Positions 22,587 to 29,186 of a DNA stretch of 29,186 nucleotides are shown in pieces. Source of the DNA: JABMRF01 sp964434235 (GTDB lineage Bacteria > Patescibacteriota > Patescibacteriia > UBA11705 > JABHMO01); contig CAYSUN010000009.1 of NCBI GenBank assembly GCA_964434235.1, positions 1-29,186 on the forward strand. The letters run 5' to 3'. A model generated the notes under the pieces. It worked only from the letters and a program-made list of their open reading frames with translations, searched no databases and was not told where the DNA came from. The position numbers and the translations under genes were made by a program. The first letter of the stretch is position 1. Every line of letters starts with the position of its first letter.

Positions 22587-25208
22587 TTAAGATTTGAATG
22601 TTACCTTATCTTTTTCCAGATCAACACGAACTCTTTTGATTATTCTGCCTTCAATTATTTGCAACGCTAATTCGTCAAGTATTTTAGTTTGAATCAAACG
22701 TTTTAATGGTCTTGCTCCGAATTGAGGATCATAACCTTGCTCACCAAGCATATCCTTAACCTTTTTACTAAATTTAATTTCAATATCTTTTTCTGCCAAT
22801 CTTTTTATTACTTGCTCTAGCTGTAATTCTACAATTTGTCTAATATCTTGTTTATCTAAGGCATTAAAAATTATTATTTCATCAATTCTGTTCAAAAACT
22901 CTGGGCGGAAATGATCCTTTAACTTGGCTAAAATTTTTCCATCTGTACTTTCTTTCATACTTTCTTCTTTATTTCCAAAACCAAGATCCGATTTATTTAA
23001 AGAATCAAGAATTGTATCTGAGCCAATATTTGAAGTCATGATAATAATAGTATTCTTGAAATTTACTTTTCGCCCCTTGGAATCAGTTAAATGTCCGTCA
23101 TCAAGTAATTGTAATAAACTATTAAAAACTTCAGGGTGAGCTTTTTCAATTTCATCAAATAGAACAACTGAGTATGGACGACGTCGGACTTTTTCTGTTA
23201 ACTGTCCGCCTTCATCATAACCAACATAACCAGGAGGGGAACCAATTAATTTGGAAACTGTGTGTTTCTCCATAAATTCCGACATATCAACTCGAACAAT
23301 AGCCTCTTCACTATTAAACATAAATTCAGCCAAAGCTTTAGCTAATTCAGTTTTACCAACTCCAGTTGGGCCGAGGAATAAGAACGAACCAATTGGCCGA
23401 TTTTCTTCAGACAAGCCAGCTCTTGACCGACGAAGTGCATTGGAAACAGCTTGAATGGATTTTTTCTGACCAATTACACGATCAGATAATTCTTCTTCAG
23501 CGTGAGCTAACTTTTCAATTTCACTTTGCAACATTTTATTTACTGGAATACCAGTCCACTTAGAAACAACAGTAGCAATATCTTCTTCCGTAACTTCTTC
23601 TTTTAAAATTTGTCGTCCACCAGGACCAGTTTGAACTCTTTTTAATCGAGTTTGTAAATTTTTAATATTTTTTTCTAAACTTGGTATTTTTCCATAACGA
23701 ATCTCAGCCACTGAATCATAATTAGCTTTTCTTTCTAATATTTCAGATTCTTGTTTTAATTTATCAATTTCAATCTTAGAATCTTGGATCTGCGAAATTA
23801 ATTCTTTTTCTTTTTTCCAATGAAGTTCTAATTGGTTGGCCTTTTCCTTAAACTCAGCTAATTCTTTTTCAATTTCTCCTAACTTCTTTTTGACATCATC
23901 CGTTTTTTCTCGAGCAATAGCTTGTTTTTCAATTTCTTTTTTTTGAATTTTTCTTTTTAATTTATCAAGTTCAGTCGGCATACTATTAAGTTCAATTCGC
24001 AAAGCTGAAGTTGCTTCATCAACAAGATCAATCGCTTTATCAGGTAAAAACCGATCAGTAATATATTTTTGAGAAAGTTTAGCAGCAGCTACAATCGCTT
24101 CATCTTTAATTCTTACACCATGATGAACTTCATATTTTTCTTTAATACCACGCAAAATTGCAATTGTGTCATCAAGTGTTGGCTCTAGAACCATAACAGG
24201 CTGAAACCTTCTTTCTAAAGCAGCATCCTTTTCAATATATTTTTGATATTCTTTTAAAGTTGTGGCACCGCAACAATGCAATTCACCTCGAGCTAAAGCT
24301 GGTTTCAACATATTTGATGCATCAAGAGAACCTTCAATTGATCCAGCTCCAACAATTGTATGCAATTCATCTATAAAAATAATATAGCGTTCTTTATCTT
24401 TTTTTATTGCTTGTAAAATCGCTTTCATTCGTTCTTCGAATTCACCTCGGAATTTTGAGCCAGCCACAATAGAACCAACGTCCAAACTTAGAACTTCTTT
24501 ATTTTTTAAATTTTCCGGCACATCACCAGCCACAATTCGTTGAGCTAAACCTTCTGCAATTGCAGTTTTTCCGACTCCAGGTTCACCAATCAAAACTGGA
24601 TTATTTTTTGTTCTACGAGATATAACTTGTAAAACTCTTCGAATCTCATCATCACGACCAATGATTGGATCTAACTTTTCTTGACGAGCTTCTTCAGTTA
24701 AATTAACTGTGAACTTGTCCAAAACATCGCGTTTGTTTTCAGGATCAGGTGAATCAATTCGATCATTGCCTCGGACTTCAACTAATATTTTTTTGACTAT
24801 ATCATAAGTTACACCAAAAACTTGCAAAATATGCGAAGCTGCAGAATCTACTTTTAAAAGAGAAAGCAATAAATGTTCAGTACTAACAAATTCATCGCCC
24901 ATGTTTTTTGCTTCTTTTTCTGAATTAACCAAAACAAAATTCATCGGGCCAGTAACTGCAACTTGGGCACCTTGTTGGTTAACCGCACCTTTGGGTATTC
25001 TAGACATGGCTGAATAAACTTGACTAATAACATGTTCAACTGGCACTTCGATTTTTTTCAAAACTGTCAAAACAATGCTTTCATCTTGTTCTAGCAAAGC
25101 TAATAACAAATGGATTGAATCAATTTGCGAATTTTTATTTTCATAAGCTAAAGCTTGAGCATTTTGCAAAACTTGTTGTGAATTGGTAGTAAATTTTCTA
25201 ATATCCAT
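22587..25208 (-). CDS. clpB: ClpB-type AAA+ disaggregase
   Basis: 873 aa, typical for ClpB. Clp N-terminal repeats at about 1-145; first AAA+ domain with Walker A GEPGVGKT (208-215) and IIFIDELH (277-283); a long coiled-coil middle domain at about 405-530, containing NYDSVAEIRYGKIPSLEK, the ClpB-specific M-domain end; second AAA+ domain with GPTGVGKT (613-620), FDEIEKAHPEV and the C-terminal GARPLKRLI. It unfolds and rescues aggregated proteins together with the DnaK system in the cytosol. The M domain separates it from ClpC, and no ClpP-binding loop is obvious. It is transcribed from a consensus promoter overlapped by a CIRCE operator, so it is expected to be heat-inducible under HrcA. Confidence 0.97.
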   Translation of the reverse strand: MDIRKFTTNSQQVLQNAQALAYENKNSQIDSIHLLLALLEQDESIVLTVLKKIEVPVEHVISQVYSAMSRIPKGAVNQQGAQVAVTGPMNFVLVNSEKEAKNMGDEFVSTEHLLLSLLKVDSAASHILQVFGVTYDIVKKILVEVRGNDRIDSPDPENKRDVLDKFTVNLTEEARQEKLDPIIGRDDEIRRVLQVISRRTKNNPVLIGEPGVGKTAIAEGLAQRIVAGDVPENLKNKEVLSLDVGSIVAGSKFRGEFEERMKAILQAIKKDKERYIIFIDELHTIVGAGSIEGSLDASNMLKPALARGELHCCGATTLKEYQKYIEKDAALERRFQPVMVLEPTLDDTIAILRGIKEKYEVHHGVRIKDEAIVAAAKLSQKYITDRFLPDKAIDLVDEATSALRIELNSMPTELDKLKRKIQKKEIEKQAIAREKTDDVKKKLGEIEKELAEFKEKANQLELHWKKEKELISQIQDSKIEIDKLKQESEILERKANYDSVAEIRYGKIPSLEKNIKNLQTRLKRVQTGPGGRQILKEEVTEEDIATVVSKWTGIPVNKMLQSEIEKLAHAEEELSDRVIGQKKSIQAVSNALRRSRAGLSEENRPIGSFLFLGPTGVGKTELAKALAEFMFNSEEAIVRVDMSEFMEKHTVSKLIGSPPGYVGYDEGGQLTEKVRRRPYSVVLFDEIEKAHPEVFNSLLQLLDDGHLTDSKGRKVNFKNTIIIMTSNIGSDTILDSLNKSDLGFGNKEESMKESTDGKILAKLKDHFRPEFLNRIDEIIIFNALDKQDIRQIVELQLEQVIKRLAEKDIEIKFSKKVKDMLGEQGYDPQFGARPLKRLIQTKILDELALQIIEGRIIKRVRVDLEKDKVTFKS

Positions 25209-25255
25209 ATAAAGTTTAAAGTAAAAATTAAGAATTTATAGATCTAATTTCAGAA

Positions 25256-25282
25256 TTGGCACTCTAAGCACGAGAGTGCTAA
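25256..25282 (-). promoter_or_regulatory. CIRCE operator (HrcA binding site) of clpB
   Basis: Minus strand TTAGCACTC-N9-GAGTGCCAA (25282-25256). It matches the CIRCE consensus TTAGCACTC-N9-GAGTGCTAA at all but one position, with the exact 9-nt spacer. It covers the predicted transcription start of clpB. Confidence 0.95.
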
Positions 25283-25286
25283 AGTT

Positions 25287-25314
25287 ATTATATAATAGAT
25301 TTAAGTTATGTCAA
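25287..25314 (-). promoter_or_regulatory. clpB promoter
   Basis: Minus-strand TTGACA (25314-25309), 16-nt spacer, TATAAT (25292-25287). Transcription is expected to start near 25280, inside the CIRCE element, so HrcA binding would block it. Confidence 0.85.
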
Positions 25315-25344
25315 ATAATTAGACTTTCATTTTAGCACATTTTT

Positions 25345-25353
25345 TGCTATACT
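25345..25353 (+). promoter_or_regulatory. Extended -10 element of thpR
   Basis: TGC-TATACT, with the -10 hexamer at 25348-25353, 17 nt before the ATG at 25371. The -35 (TTTCAT at 25325-25330) is poor. It is divergent from the clpB promoter. Confidence 0.5.
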
Positions 25354-25370
25354 TAAATAAACCAAATTCT

Positions 25371-25913
25371 ATGAGAGTCTTTATTGCTATAAATTTACCA
25401 AAAGAAACCAAATCTTATTTAGAAGATCTAATTTTAGAATTAGAAAAAAACAACCAACAACACAAAATCAAATGGGTTGAAACTAAAAATTTACATTTAA
25501 CATTAAACTTCATCGAAGAAATACAAAATTCTGATTTACAACTTTTAATTGATGATTTGAAAAAAAATATTACTTTTACAGAATTTACTTTAAGTTTAAA
25601 TCGGCTAGGTCTATTCCCGAACAATCAAGCTCCACGAGTAATCAAAGTCGATCTTGTTGATTCAGAAAATAAATTAGCTGAAATAAAAAATAATTTAAAC
25701 CAAATATTAAAAAAACATAATATTGAAACTGACGAACGACCATTTTCGCCACACATTACTTTGGGCCGAATCAAATGGGGGATGGGACTGATTGACTTGA
25801 TGGCTAACTCCAGCAAAATTGCTTTCCAAATAAAATCAATTGATATAATGAAAAGCGAACTAACTCCACGCGGACCAATTTATTCAAAAATTCATTCAAT
25901 AACGTCTGCTTAA
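25371..25913 (+). CDS. thpR: RNA 2',3'-cyclic phosphodiesterase (2H family)
   Basis: 180 aa from the ATG at 25371 (MRVFIAINLP, the canonical family start; a TTG at 25344 would overlap the promoter). Two HxTx motifs define the 2H phosphoesterase fold: HLTL at 42-45 and HITL at 128-131, giving His42 and His128 as the catalytic pair. FPNNQAPRVI and RPFSPHITLGR are family segments. It hydrolyses 2',3'-cyclic RNA ends to 2'-phosphate and may ligate tRNA halves in vitro (historic name 2'-5' RNA ligase, LigT). It acts in the cytosol. No Shine-Dalgarno site. Confidence 0.95.
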   Translation: MRVFIAINLPKETKSYLEDLILELEKNNQQHKIKWVETKNLHLTLNFIEEIQNSDLQLLIDDLKKNITFTEFTLSLNRLGLFPNNQAPRVIKVDLVDSENKLAEIKNNLNQILKKHNIETDERPFSPHITLGRIKWGMGLIDLMANSSKIAFQIKSIDIMKSELTPRGPIYSKIHSITSA

Positions 25914-25972
25914 TACTTAACACTTAATACTTTTTCTTTCTATTTACTTTTAACTTTTAACTTTTTTACTTT
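25914..25972. repeat. Degenerate AT-rich short repeats
   Basis: The gap between thpR and the next gene consists of imperfect copies of two short words, ACTTAATACTT-like and TTTTAACTT-like. It looks like a slippage-generated array; a similar TTTAACTTTAACTT stretch lies at about 17373-17387. Confidence 0.5.
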
Positions 25973-25982
25973 GAATTCACAT

Positions 25983-27173
25983 ATGAAGCCCAACGACTTC
26001 AAAAACAAAACAATTATTCTTGGTGTAAAAATTGATGACGAACCAATGGATTTTTTTATTAAACAAATAATTACCAATTTAACAAAATCCACTCAATTAA
26101 AATTATACACACCCAACCCAGAAATTTGTCTAAAAGCGGAAAAAGACGAAGATTATCGAGCCATCATAAATAACGCTGACTTAAACACACCAGATGGCTT
26201 TGGTTTAAAATTAGGCGCAAAGATTCTTGGCGAAAAACTGGAAAATAGAGTTACTGGCGTAGATTTAACTGCCAATCTTTTAGTTGAGTTAAATACTTTA
26301 AGCGAATCTGTTTACATTATTCTAAGAAATGATTCTTTAACAAGCCAAGAAAATTTAAAGGGATTATTTAAAAAAAAGTACAATAACATAAAATTGCACA
26401 TCGGCATTTTAGAAAAAAATAATTACAACAAGTGTGATGATGTTTTGAATGATATAAACGACCAAAAAGCTAAAATTTTATTCGTTTGTTTGGGTGCTCC
26501 AGATCAAGAAATTTGGATAAATCAATATTTACGATTCTTGCCAAACATTAAAACTGCGCTTGGGGTAGGCGGGACATTTGATTTTTTATCAGGAAGTGTA
26601 GAACGTGCACCGCAAATCATTCGCGATTTAGGTATGGAATGGTTTTATCGACTTTACCAAGAACCAAAAAGATTAAGTCGTATTAAAAATGCAACTGCAG
26701 TTTTTTTACTCACTTGCCACAAATGGAAAAATCGTATTAAAAATGAAATGAGAAATAATGTGGTGGCTGTAATTAAAAATCATGACAATAAATATTTAGT
26801 TCAAAAAAATCCTCGTTTTTACGAACATTGGCAATTTCCCCAAGGTGGCGTTGATGAAAACGAAGATTTTGCCAAAGCCGCAGTTAGAGAAGCTTCAGAA
26901 GAAACAGGTTTACCTGAAGCCAAACTAAAAATTTTGCGTGAAATTCCGGAGACACATGAATATGTTTGGAAGCCGTACGCTCAACTTTTAAAAGGTTATA
27001 AAGGTCAAAAACAAAAAGCTTTTCTAATAGAATTTCATGGTACAAATAATGATTTTGATCTTTCTCAAAGTCACGAAGCTGAAGAAATTAAATGGGTAAA
27101 TAAGGAAGATTTAATTAAAACTATTCACCACCATCGCCATGAATTTTTACAAAAAATATTGCCTCATCTTTAA
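25983..27173 (+). CDS. WecG/TagA-type glycosyltransferase fused to an RppH-like Nudix hydrolase
   Basis: 396 aa from the ATG at 25983. Residues about 8-240 are a WecG/TagA/CpsF (GT26) enzyme: YTPNPEICLKA, TPDGFGLKLGAKILG, FVCLGAPDQEIWI, GVGGTFDFLSGSVERAP and LGMEWFYRLYQEPKRL. This family transfers ManNAc-type sugars to lipid-linked acceptors at the membrane. Residues about 258-396 are a Nudix hydrolase with a complete box (288-310: G-x5-E-x7-R-E-A-S-E-E-T-G-L). The preceding WQFPQGGVDENE is as in RppH and Ap4A hydrolases, so it is predicted to cleave a nucleoside polyphosphate or 5'-triphosphate RNA. No stop, frameshift or internal start signal separates the two parts. Each half is complete, so the fusion appears real, though the link between the two activities is unclear. 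No Shine-Dalgarno site; a terminator follows. Confidence 0.93.
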   Translation: MKPNDFKNKTIILGVKIDDEPMDFFIKQIITNLTKSTQLKLYTPNPEICLKAEKDEDYRAIINNADLNTPDGFGLKLGAKILGEKLENRVTGVDLTANLLVELNTLSESVYIILRNDSLTSQENLKGLFKKKYNNIKLHIGILEKNNYNKCDDVLNDINDQKAKILFVCLGAPDQEIWINQYLRFLPNIKTALGVGGTFDFLSGSVERAPQIIRDLGMEWFYRLYQEPKRLSRIKNATAVFLLTCHKWKNRIKNEMRNNVVAVIKNHDNKYLVQKNPRFYEHWQFPQGGVDENEDFAKAAVREASEETGLPEAKLKILREIPETHEYVWKPYAQLLKGYKGQKQKAFLIEFHGTNNDFDLSQSHEAEEIKWVNKEDLIKTIHHHRHEFLQKILPHL

Positions 27174-27203
27174 ATTTTAGAACAATTCATTAAATAAAAA
27201 ATC

Positions 27204-27227
27204 ACCAGCGTATGCTGGTTTTTTTTC
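27204..27227 (+). terminator. Terminator of the WecG-Nudix gene
   Basis: ACCAGC (27204-27209), GTAT loop, GCTGGT (27214-27219), then eight T. Confidence 0.9.
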
Positions 27228-27324
27228 AAGCTATGCTCGTCAATGTGTAAATTTTACAAAAAACATATTTTTTATTAAATTATTTTATTATTACTTTTTA
27301 TTTGTCGTGAAATACGTAAATAGC

Positions 27325-27341
27325 GGGGCGGGGTCTGCCCC
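27325..27341. repeat. GC-rich hairpin
   Basis: GGGGC (27325-27329) pairs with GCCCC (27337-27341) around GGGGTCT, embedded in a very AT-rich background. It could be a remnant of a dispersed repeat. Confidence 0.55.
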
Positions 27342-27387
27342 AAACCAATCTTCATTTCAATCAGATGGTTCAGGGTAAAGGGCATAT

Positions 27388-27419
27388 TGTCACCCTGAGT
27401 TTACCGAAGGGTGGTGACA
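27388..27419. repeat. REP-like palindrome (CACCCTGAG...GAAGGGTG type)
   Basis: CACCCT (27391-27396) and AGGGTG (27408-27413) are inverted around GAGTTTACCGA. An alternative outer pairing is TGTCACC (27388-27394) with GGTGACA (27413-27419). The core matches the widely scattered bacterial intergenic repeat CACCCTGAGC..GTCGAAGGGTG. Confidence 0.75.
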
Positions 27420-27524
27420 AAAAGTGACACTTAGAAGAATAAAAGTCCTCACTTAATCAACACTTTTCAAAGACTTCGCCTTTAAACTCACACAACACAG
27501 TTGCGATTTTTCCCTAATAAAAAC

Positions 27525-27543
27525 GGACACTATTGAAGTGTCC
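27525..27543 (-). terminator. Terminator of the orphan gene ending at 27553
   Basis: GGACAC (27525-27530) and GTGTCC (27538-27543), 7-nt loop; on the minus strand a GTTTTTATT tail follows. Confidence 0.78.
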
Positions 27544-27552
27544 TTATTTTTT

Positions 27553-28197
27553 CTAGTGATAAACAACGCTCTGCTCTTCTTTCTCCACGTCATAAAGCTC
27601 AATTTCATCAGCTAAAAATCCTGTTCGAATTAATAGATTTGATTGTACAGTTATTTCTGCTCCGACTTTGAGTAAAGCAATAACACTATGAACTTTGTAA
27701 TAACGGAAATAATCAACCGTAATTATATGCAAATCCTTACTATCAACAGGCCAAGGATGTTCTGATTCTGGATCTTCTCTGATTTGAAAACCAGCTAAAA
27801 TAGAATCAGCCAAACGAACCTTGGTTATGTCTTCGTACGTTGCGTACATGACTAACATCTGTTTGGTGTAACTACCTCCGACAACTTCCAAATTCTCCAT
27901 TCGTACGCCAGTTAAATCTCTAAGTTGATACAAGGGAATTGGCAATTGACGAACATCATCAATTCTTTGACCTTTTTTGCGCATTGGAAAATAATCAGCT
28001 AATTCCTTAACTGTTGGAAGATTGAAACTATCTCGACCTGGTACAACCAAAACTATTTGCTGTTTATTTTGCCAATCATTTAGCACAAAACACAAACTTT
28101 GCATAAAGTAATCAATTATCAAATTCCTCCGCAGAAACAACGCCCAAAAAGATTCACTCACTGGCACTACTAGATCATCCTCCTTACTCTTAATCAC
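27553..28197 (-). CDS. Orphan protein of unknown function
   Basis: 214 aa from a GTG at 28197. I chose this start because AGGAGGTG lies 5 nt upstream; the open frame continues to 28284, but that would put the ribosome binding site inside the gene, and the extra residues are of poor quality. Mixed alpha/beta character with hydrophobic strands (QQIVLVVPGRD, QMLVMYATYED, DLHIITVDYFRYY, VIALLKVGAEITV). No signal peptide, membrane helix, Cys cluster or catalytic motif is obvious, and no family recognised. The tail is acidic. It stands alone with its own promoter and terminator, like the other SD-led genes of the window. Confidence 0.78.
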   Translation of the reverse strand: MIKSKEDDLVVPVSESFWALFLRRNLIIDYFMQSLCFVLNDWQNKQQIVLVVPGRDSFNLPTVKELADYFPMRKKGQRIDDVRQLPIPLYQLRDLTGVRMENLEVVGGSYTKQMLVMYATYEDITKVRLADSILAGFQIREDPESEHPWPVDSKDLHIITVDYFRYYKVHSVIALLKVGAEITVQSNLLIRTGFLADEIELYDVEKEEQSVVYH

Positions 28198-28202
28198 ATT
28201 CC

Positions 28203-28210
28203 CACCTCCT
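28203..28210 (-). promoter_or_regulatory. Ribosome binding site deciding the GTG start at 28197
   Basis: Minus-strand AGGAGGTG, 5 nt before the GTG. A nearer ATG at 28199 is followed at once by TGA in its frame and cannot be used. Confidence 0.85.
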
Positions 28211-28255
28211 GTTGAAGTTCGGGGGATTGTCAAGGGGCTATATTTATAATTTATC

Positions 28256-28284
28256 ACATTAGAGTTAAAAAAACAATCTGTCAA
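28256..28284 (-). promoter_or_regulatory. Putative promoter of the orphan gene at 27553-28197
   Basis: Minus-strand TTGACA (28284-28279), 17-nt spacer, TAATGT (28261-28256). The -35 is perfect and the -10 moderate. Confidence 0.5.
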
Positions 28285-28420
28285 TATTTGTAATTCATAA
28301 TTCTTACTTCGTACTTCATAATTCGTAATTCATAATTTAATTTGTAAATTCGTAACATTTGTAATTCGTAGATTTGTAACTGATTAGTAATTTGTAATAC
28401 CCGTAATTCGTAATCATTTA
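28285..28420. repeat. Degenerate array of ATTCGTAATT-type short repeats
   Basis: About ten imperfect, mostly direct copies of a 9-12 nt word (TTCGTAATTCATAATT, TTTGTAATTCGTA and variants) fill the stretch upstream of the orphan gene's promoter. No gene is visible in 28285-28420. Confidence 0.75.
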
Positions 28421-28457
28421 AAAAGAAAAGAGCCACTTGTTAATAACAAATGACTCT
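28421..28457 (-). terminator. Terminator of the GC-rich partial gene
   Basis: On the minus strand AGAGTCATTTGTTA (28457-28444) pairs with TAACAAGTGGCTCT (28442-28429) through two G-U wobbles, then CTTTTCTTTTT follows. The pairing works as RNA on the minus strand but has mismatches on the plus strand, which fixes the direction. Between it and the stop at 28532 there is a small GGGAT/ATCCC hairpin and nothing else seen. Confidence 0.72.
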
Positions 28458-28531
28458 CTCGGGATGTTATCCCTTAGATTAGATAGGTAATTTGGTAGGC
28501 TCAAAACGTAAAGAATGAACAGTGAGAGAAA

Positions 28532-29185
28532 TTAGTCCAACTTCTTCAGTCGGTCCCATCCGTTGGCACCATGACTTCGTCCCTGGGGACGATGGTACCC
28601 TCCGGATCGGTCCCTCTTGGCAACTTCGCCAAAAGACACTTGGACTCGCTGGGCCTCTCGTGCCTTGTGGGCTTCAAAAGGCATGTTGAACAGTTCTTCT
28701 ACCAAGAGAACCCGATAGAAGTCACTCTTCACCAGACATCCACCCGGATGTCCAGGTCCGAACTTCTTCAGATCCTGTTCCTTCCATTCCTGCAGAATTT
28801 CTTCCGCAGACTTGGTGCCATTCAGCTTGGCCGAGACACCCTCTGCGGATGCTCGATTGCGAGTCTCCAACTGCTCAGCGAGTACCTCCATAAAGGCAGG
28901 TACGTCACCAGACAGGAGGAAACACCCGAACCAGCCGGCTCGACCGAAACAGCGCAGAATCATGACCATCCCGCGGTAATACGGGAATACCTTGAAACCT
29001 TTGGATCTCATGAACTGATCAGTTGCCCGATCAAATCCCTTCCGATCACCAGGCTTCAAATTCGCGGAAGCGATGGCCTCTCGGTACGCCTTGTTGAATT
29101 TTGAGTGAATCTCACAGAATGCAATCGACTCACTCACTGGCAGGTCACCCGTGACTGTGACTGGAGCCCAATGCTCCTCGTCAAC
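28532..29185 (-). CDS. GC-rich orphan protein, 5' end beyond the window
   Basis: At least 218 codons; the frame is open to the right edge (reading VDEEHWAPVTVTGDLPV before the internal GTG at 29137), and no ribosome binding site precedes that GTG, so the true start is outside. The visible part is alpha-helical with DRKGFDRATDQFMRSKGF, a hydrophobic/aromatic stretch (YYRGMVMILRCFGRAGWFGC), charged helices and a basic Gly/Arg/His-rich tail (SGGYHRPQGRSHGANGW) that could bind RNA or DNA. No family recognised. Base composition is strikingly GC-rich against its AT-rich surroundings, a sign of transfer or of special selection. A minus-strand terminator follows the gene. Confidence 0.72.
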   Translation of the reverse strand, partial: VDEEHWAPVTVTGDLPVSESIAFCEIHSKFNKAYREAIASANLKPGDRKGFDRATDQFMRSKGFKVFPYYRGMVMILRCFGRAGWFGCFLLSGDVPAFMEVLAEQLETRNRASAEGVSAKLNGTKSAEEILQEWKEQDLKKFGPGHPGGCLVKSDFYRVLLVEELFNMPFEAHKAREAQRVQVSFGEVAKRDRSGGYHRPQGRSHGANGWDRLKKLD

Positions 29186-29186
29186 T

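Larger units (their letters stand above)
27228..27524. other. Gene-free stretch with palindromic repeats
   Basis: Between the two convergent terminators I see no credible gene. It begins AT-rich, then has a GC-rich hairpin at 27325-27341 and a REP-like palindrome at 27388-27419, both unusual in base content for this region. The rest, including 27420-27520, shows no clear signal. Confidence 0.6.

Noticed and set aside
28285..28420. CRISPR array
   Set aside because: The repeat words are short and imperfect, with no constant spacers and no cas genes in the window.
28571..29104. Long plus-strand open frame opposite the GC-rich orphan gene
   Set aside because: High GC makes long antisense frames likely. 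The minus frame has better amino-acid composition, runs through the window edge, and is followed by a terminator that only works on the minus strand.
1..29186. tRNA, rRNA or alternative genetic code
   Set aside because: I found no cloverleaf or rRNA-like stretch by eye. TGA ends the GIY-YIG and GT2 genes in sensible places, so TGA is not read as Gly here.

Overview
The window reads as a chromosomal segment of an AT-rich bacterium with a small genome, most likely a member of the Candidate Phyla Radiation (Patescibacteria). This assignment is an inference. It rests on the small compact gene set, the near-absence of Shine-Dalgarno sites in front of housekeeping genes, the surface proteins with P-W/KRP-type repeats, and the mix of core genes (queA, fmt, def, priA, clpB, a YhaM-like nuclease) with orphan proteins. 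TGA behaves as a normal stop: it ends the GIY-YIG gene and the GT2 gene, the latter in an ATGA overlap.

Layout. 1-2600 (minus strand): a metallo-beta-lactamase protein with two cyclic-nucleotide-binding domains, and a small zinc-ribbon protein, each with its own promoter, strong ribosome binding site and terminator. 2603-3572: a terminator plus a truncated minus-strand gene tail running into a plus-strand repeat-type surface protein that lacks a convincing start, which looks like a rearrangement or assembly junction. 3630-4242: a tiny treble-clef zinc protein and a peroxiredoxin-like protein. 4302-7316: a large DExH helicase with a textbook promoter and terminator. 7354-10915: queA, AMMECR1, a YhaM-type exoribonuclease, a small membrane protein and an MgtE channel domain. 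10921-11210: a small membrane protein on the minus strand. 11293-15961: a surface-polysaccharide cluster (GT4-like glycosyltransferase, GT2 glycosyltransferase, unknown protein, O-antigen-ligase-like protein), interrupted by a duplicated 89-bp palindromic repeat next to a GIY-YIG nuclease. 15931-22513 (minus strand): fmt, def, priA, a coiled-coil protein, a LigB-like protein, a possible nuclease-fold protein and a secreted repeat protein. 22587-25282: clpB under a CIRCE operator. 25371-27173: thpR and a WecG/TagA-Nudix fusion. 27204-29186: two orphan genes (minus strand) with repeat-rich intergenic DNA; the last is GC-rich and runs off the window.

Two classes of genes are visible. The core genes are AT-rich and have no Shine-Dalgarno site; two of them (AMMECR1 and the secreted repeat protein) have a TATAAT exactly 8 nt before the ATG, as expected for leaderless mRNAs. 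A second set (56-2215, 2324-2533, 4382-7276, 10965-11132, 27553-28197) has strong GGAGG-type sites, and most of these genes have their own TTGACA promoter and hairpin terminator. They are higher in GC and encode odd or unrecognised proteins.

The most notable observations are a PriA that keeps its zinc cluster but appears to have lost the helicase ATPase motifs, the SD-led single-gene units, the palindromic repeat pair beside a GIY-YIG gene, the WecG-Nudix fusion, and the AMMECR1 and LigB-like partners encoded 11 kb apart.
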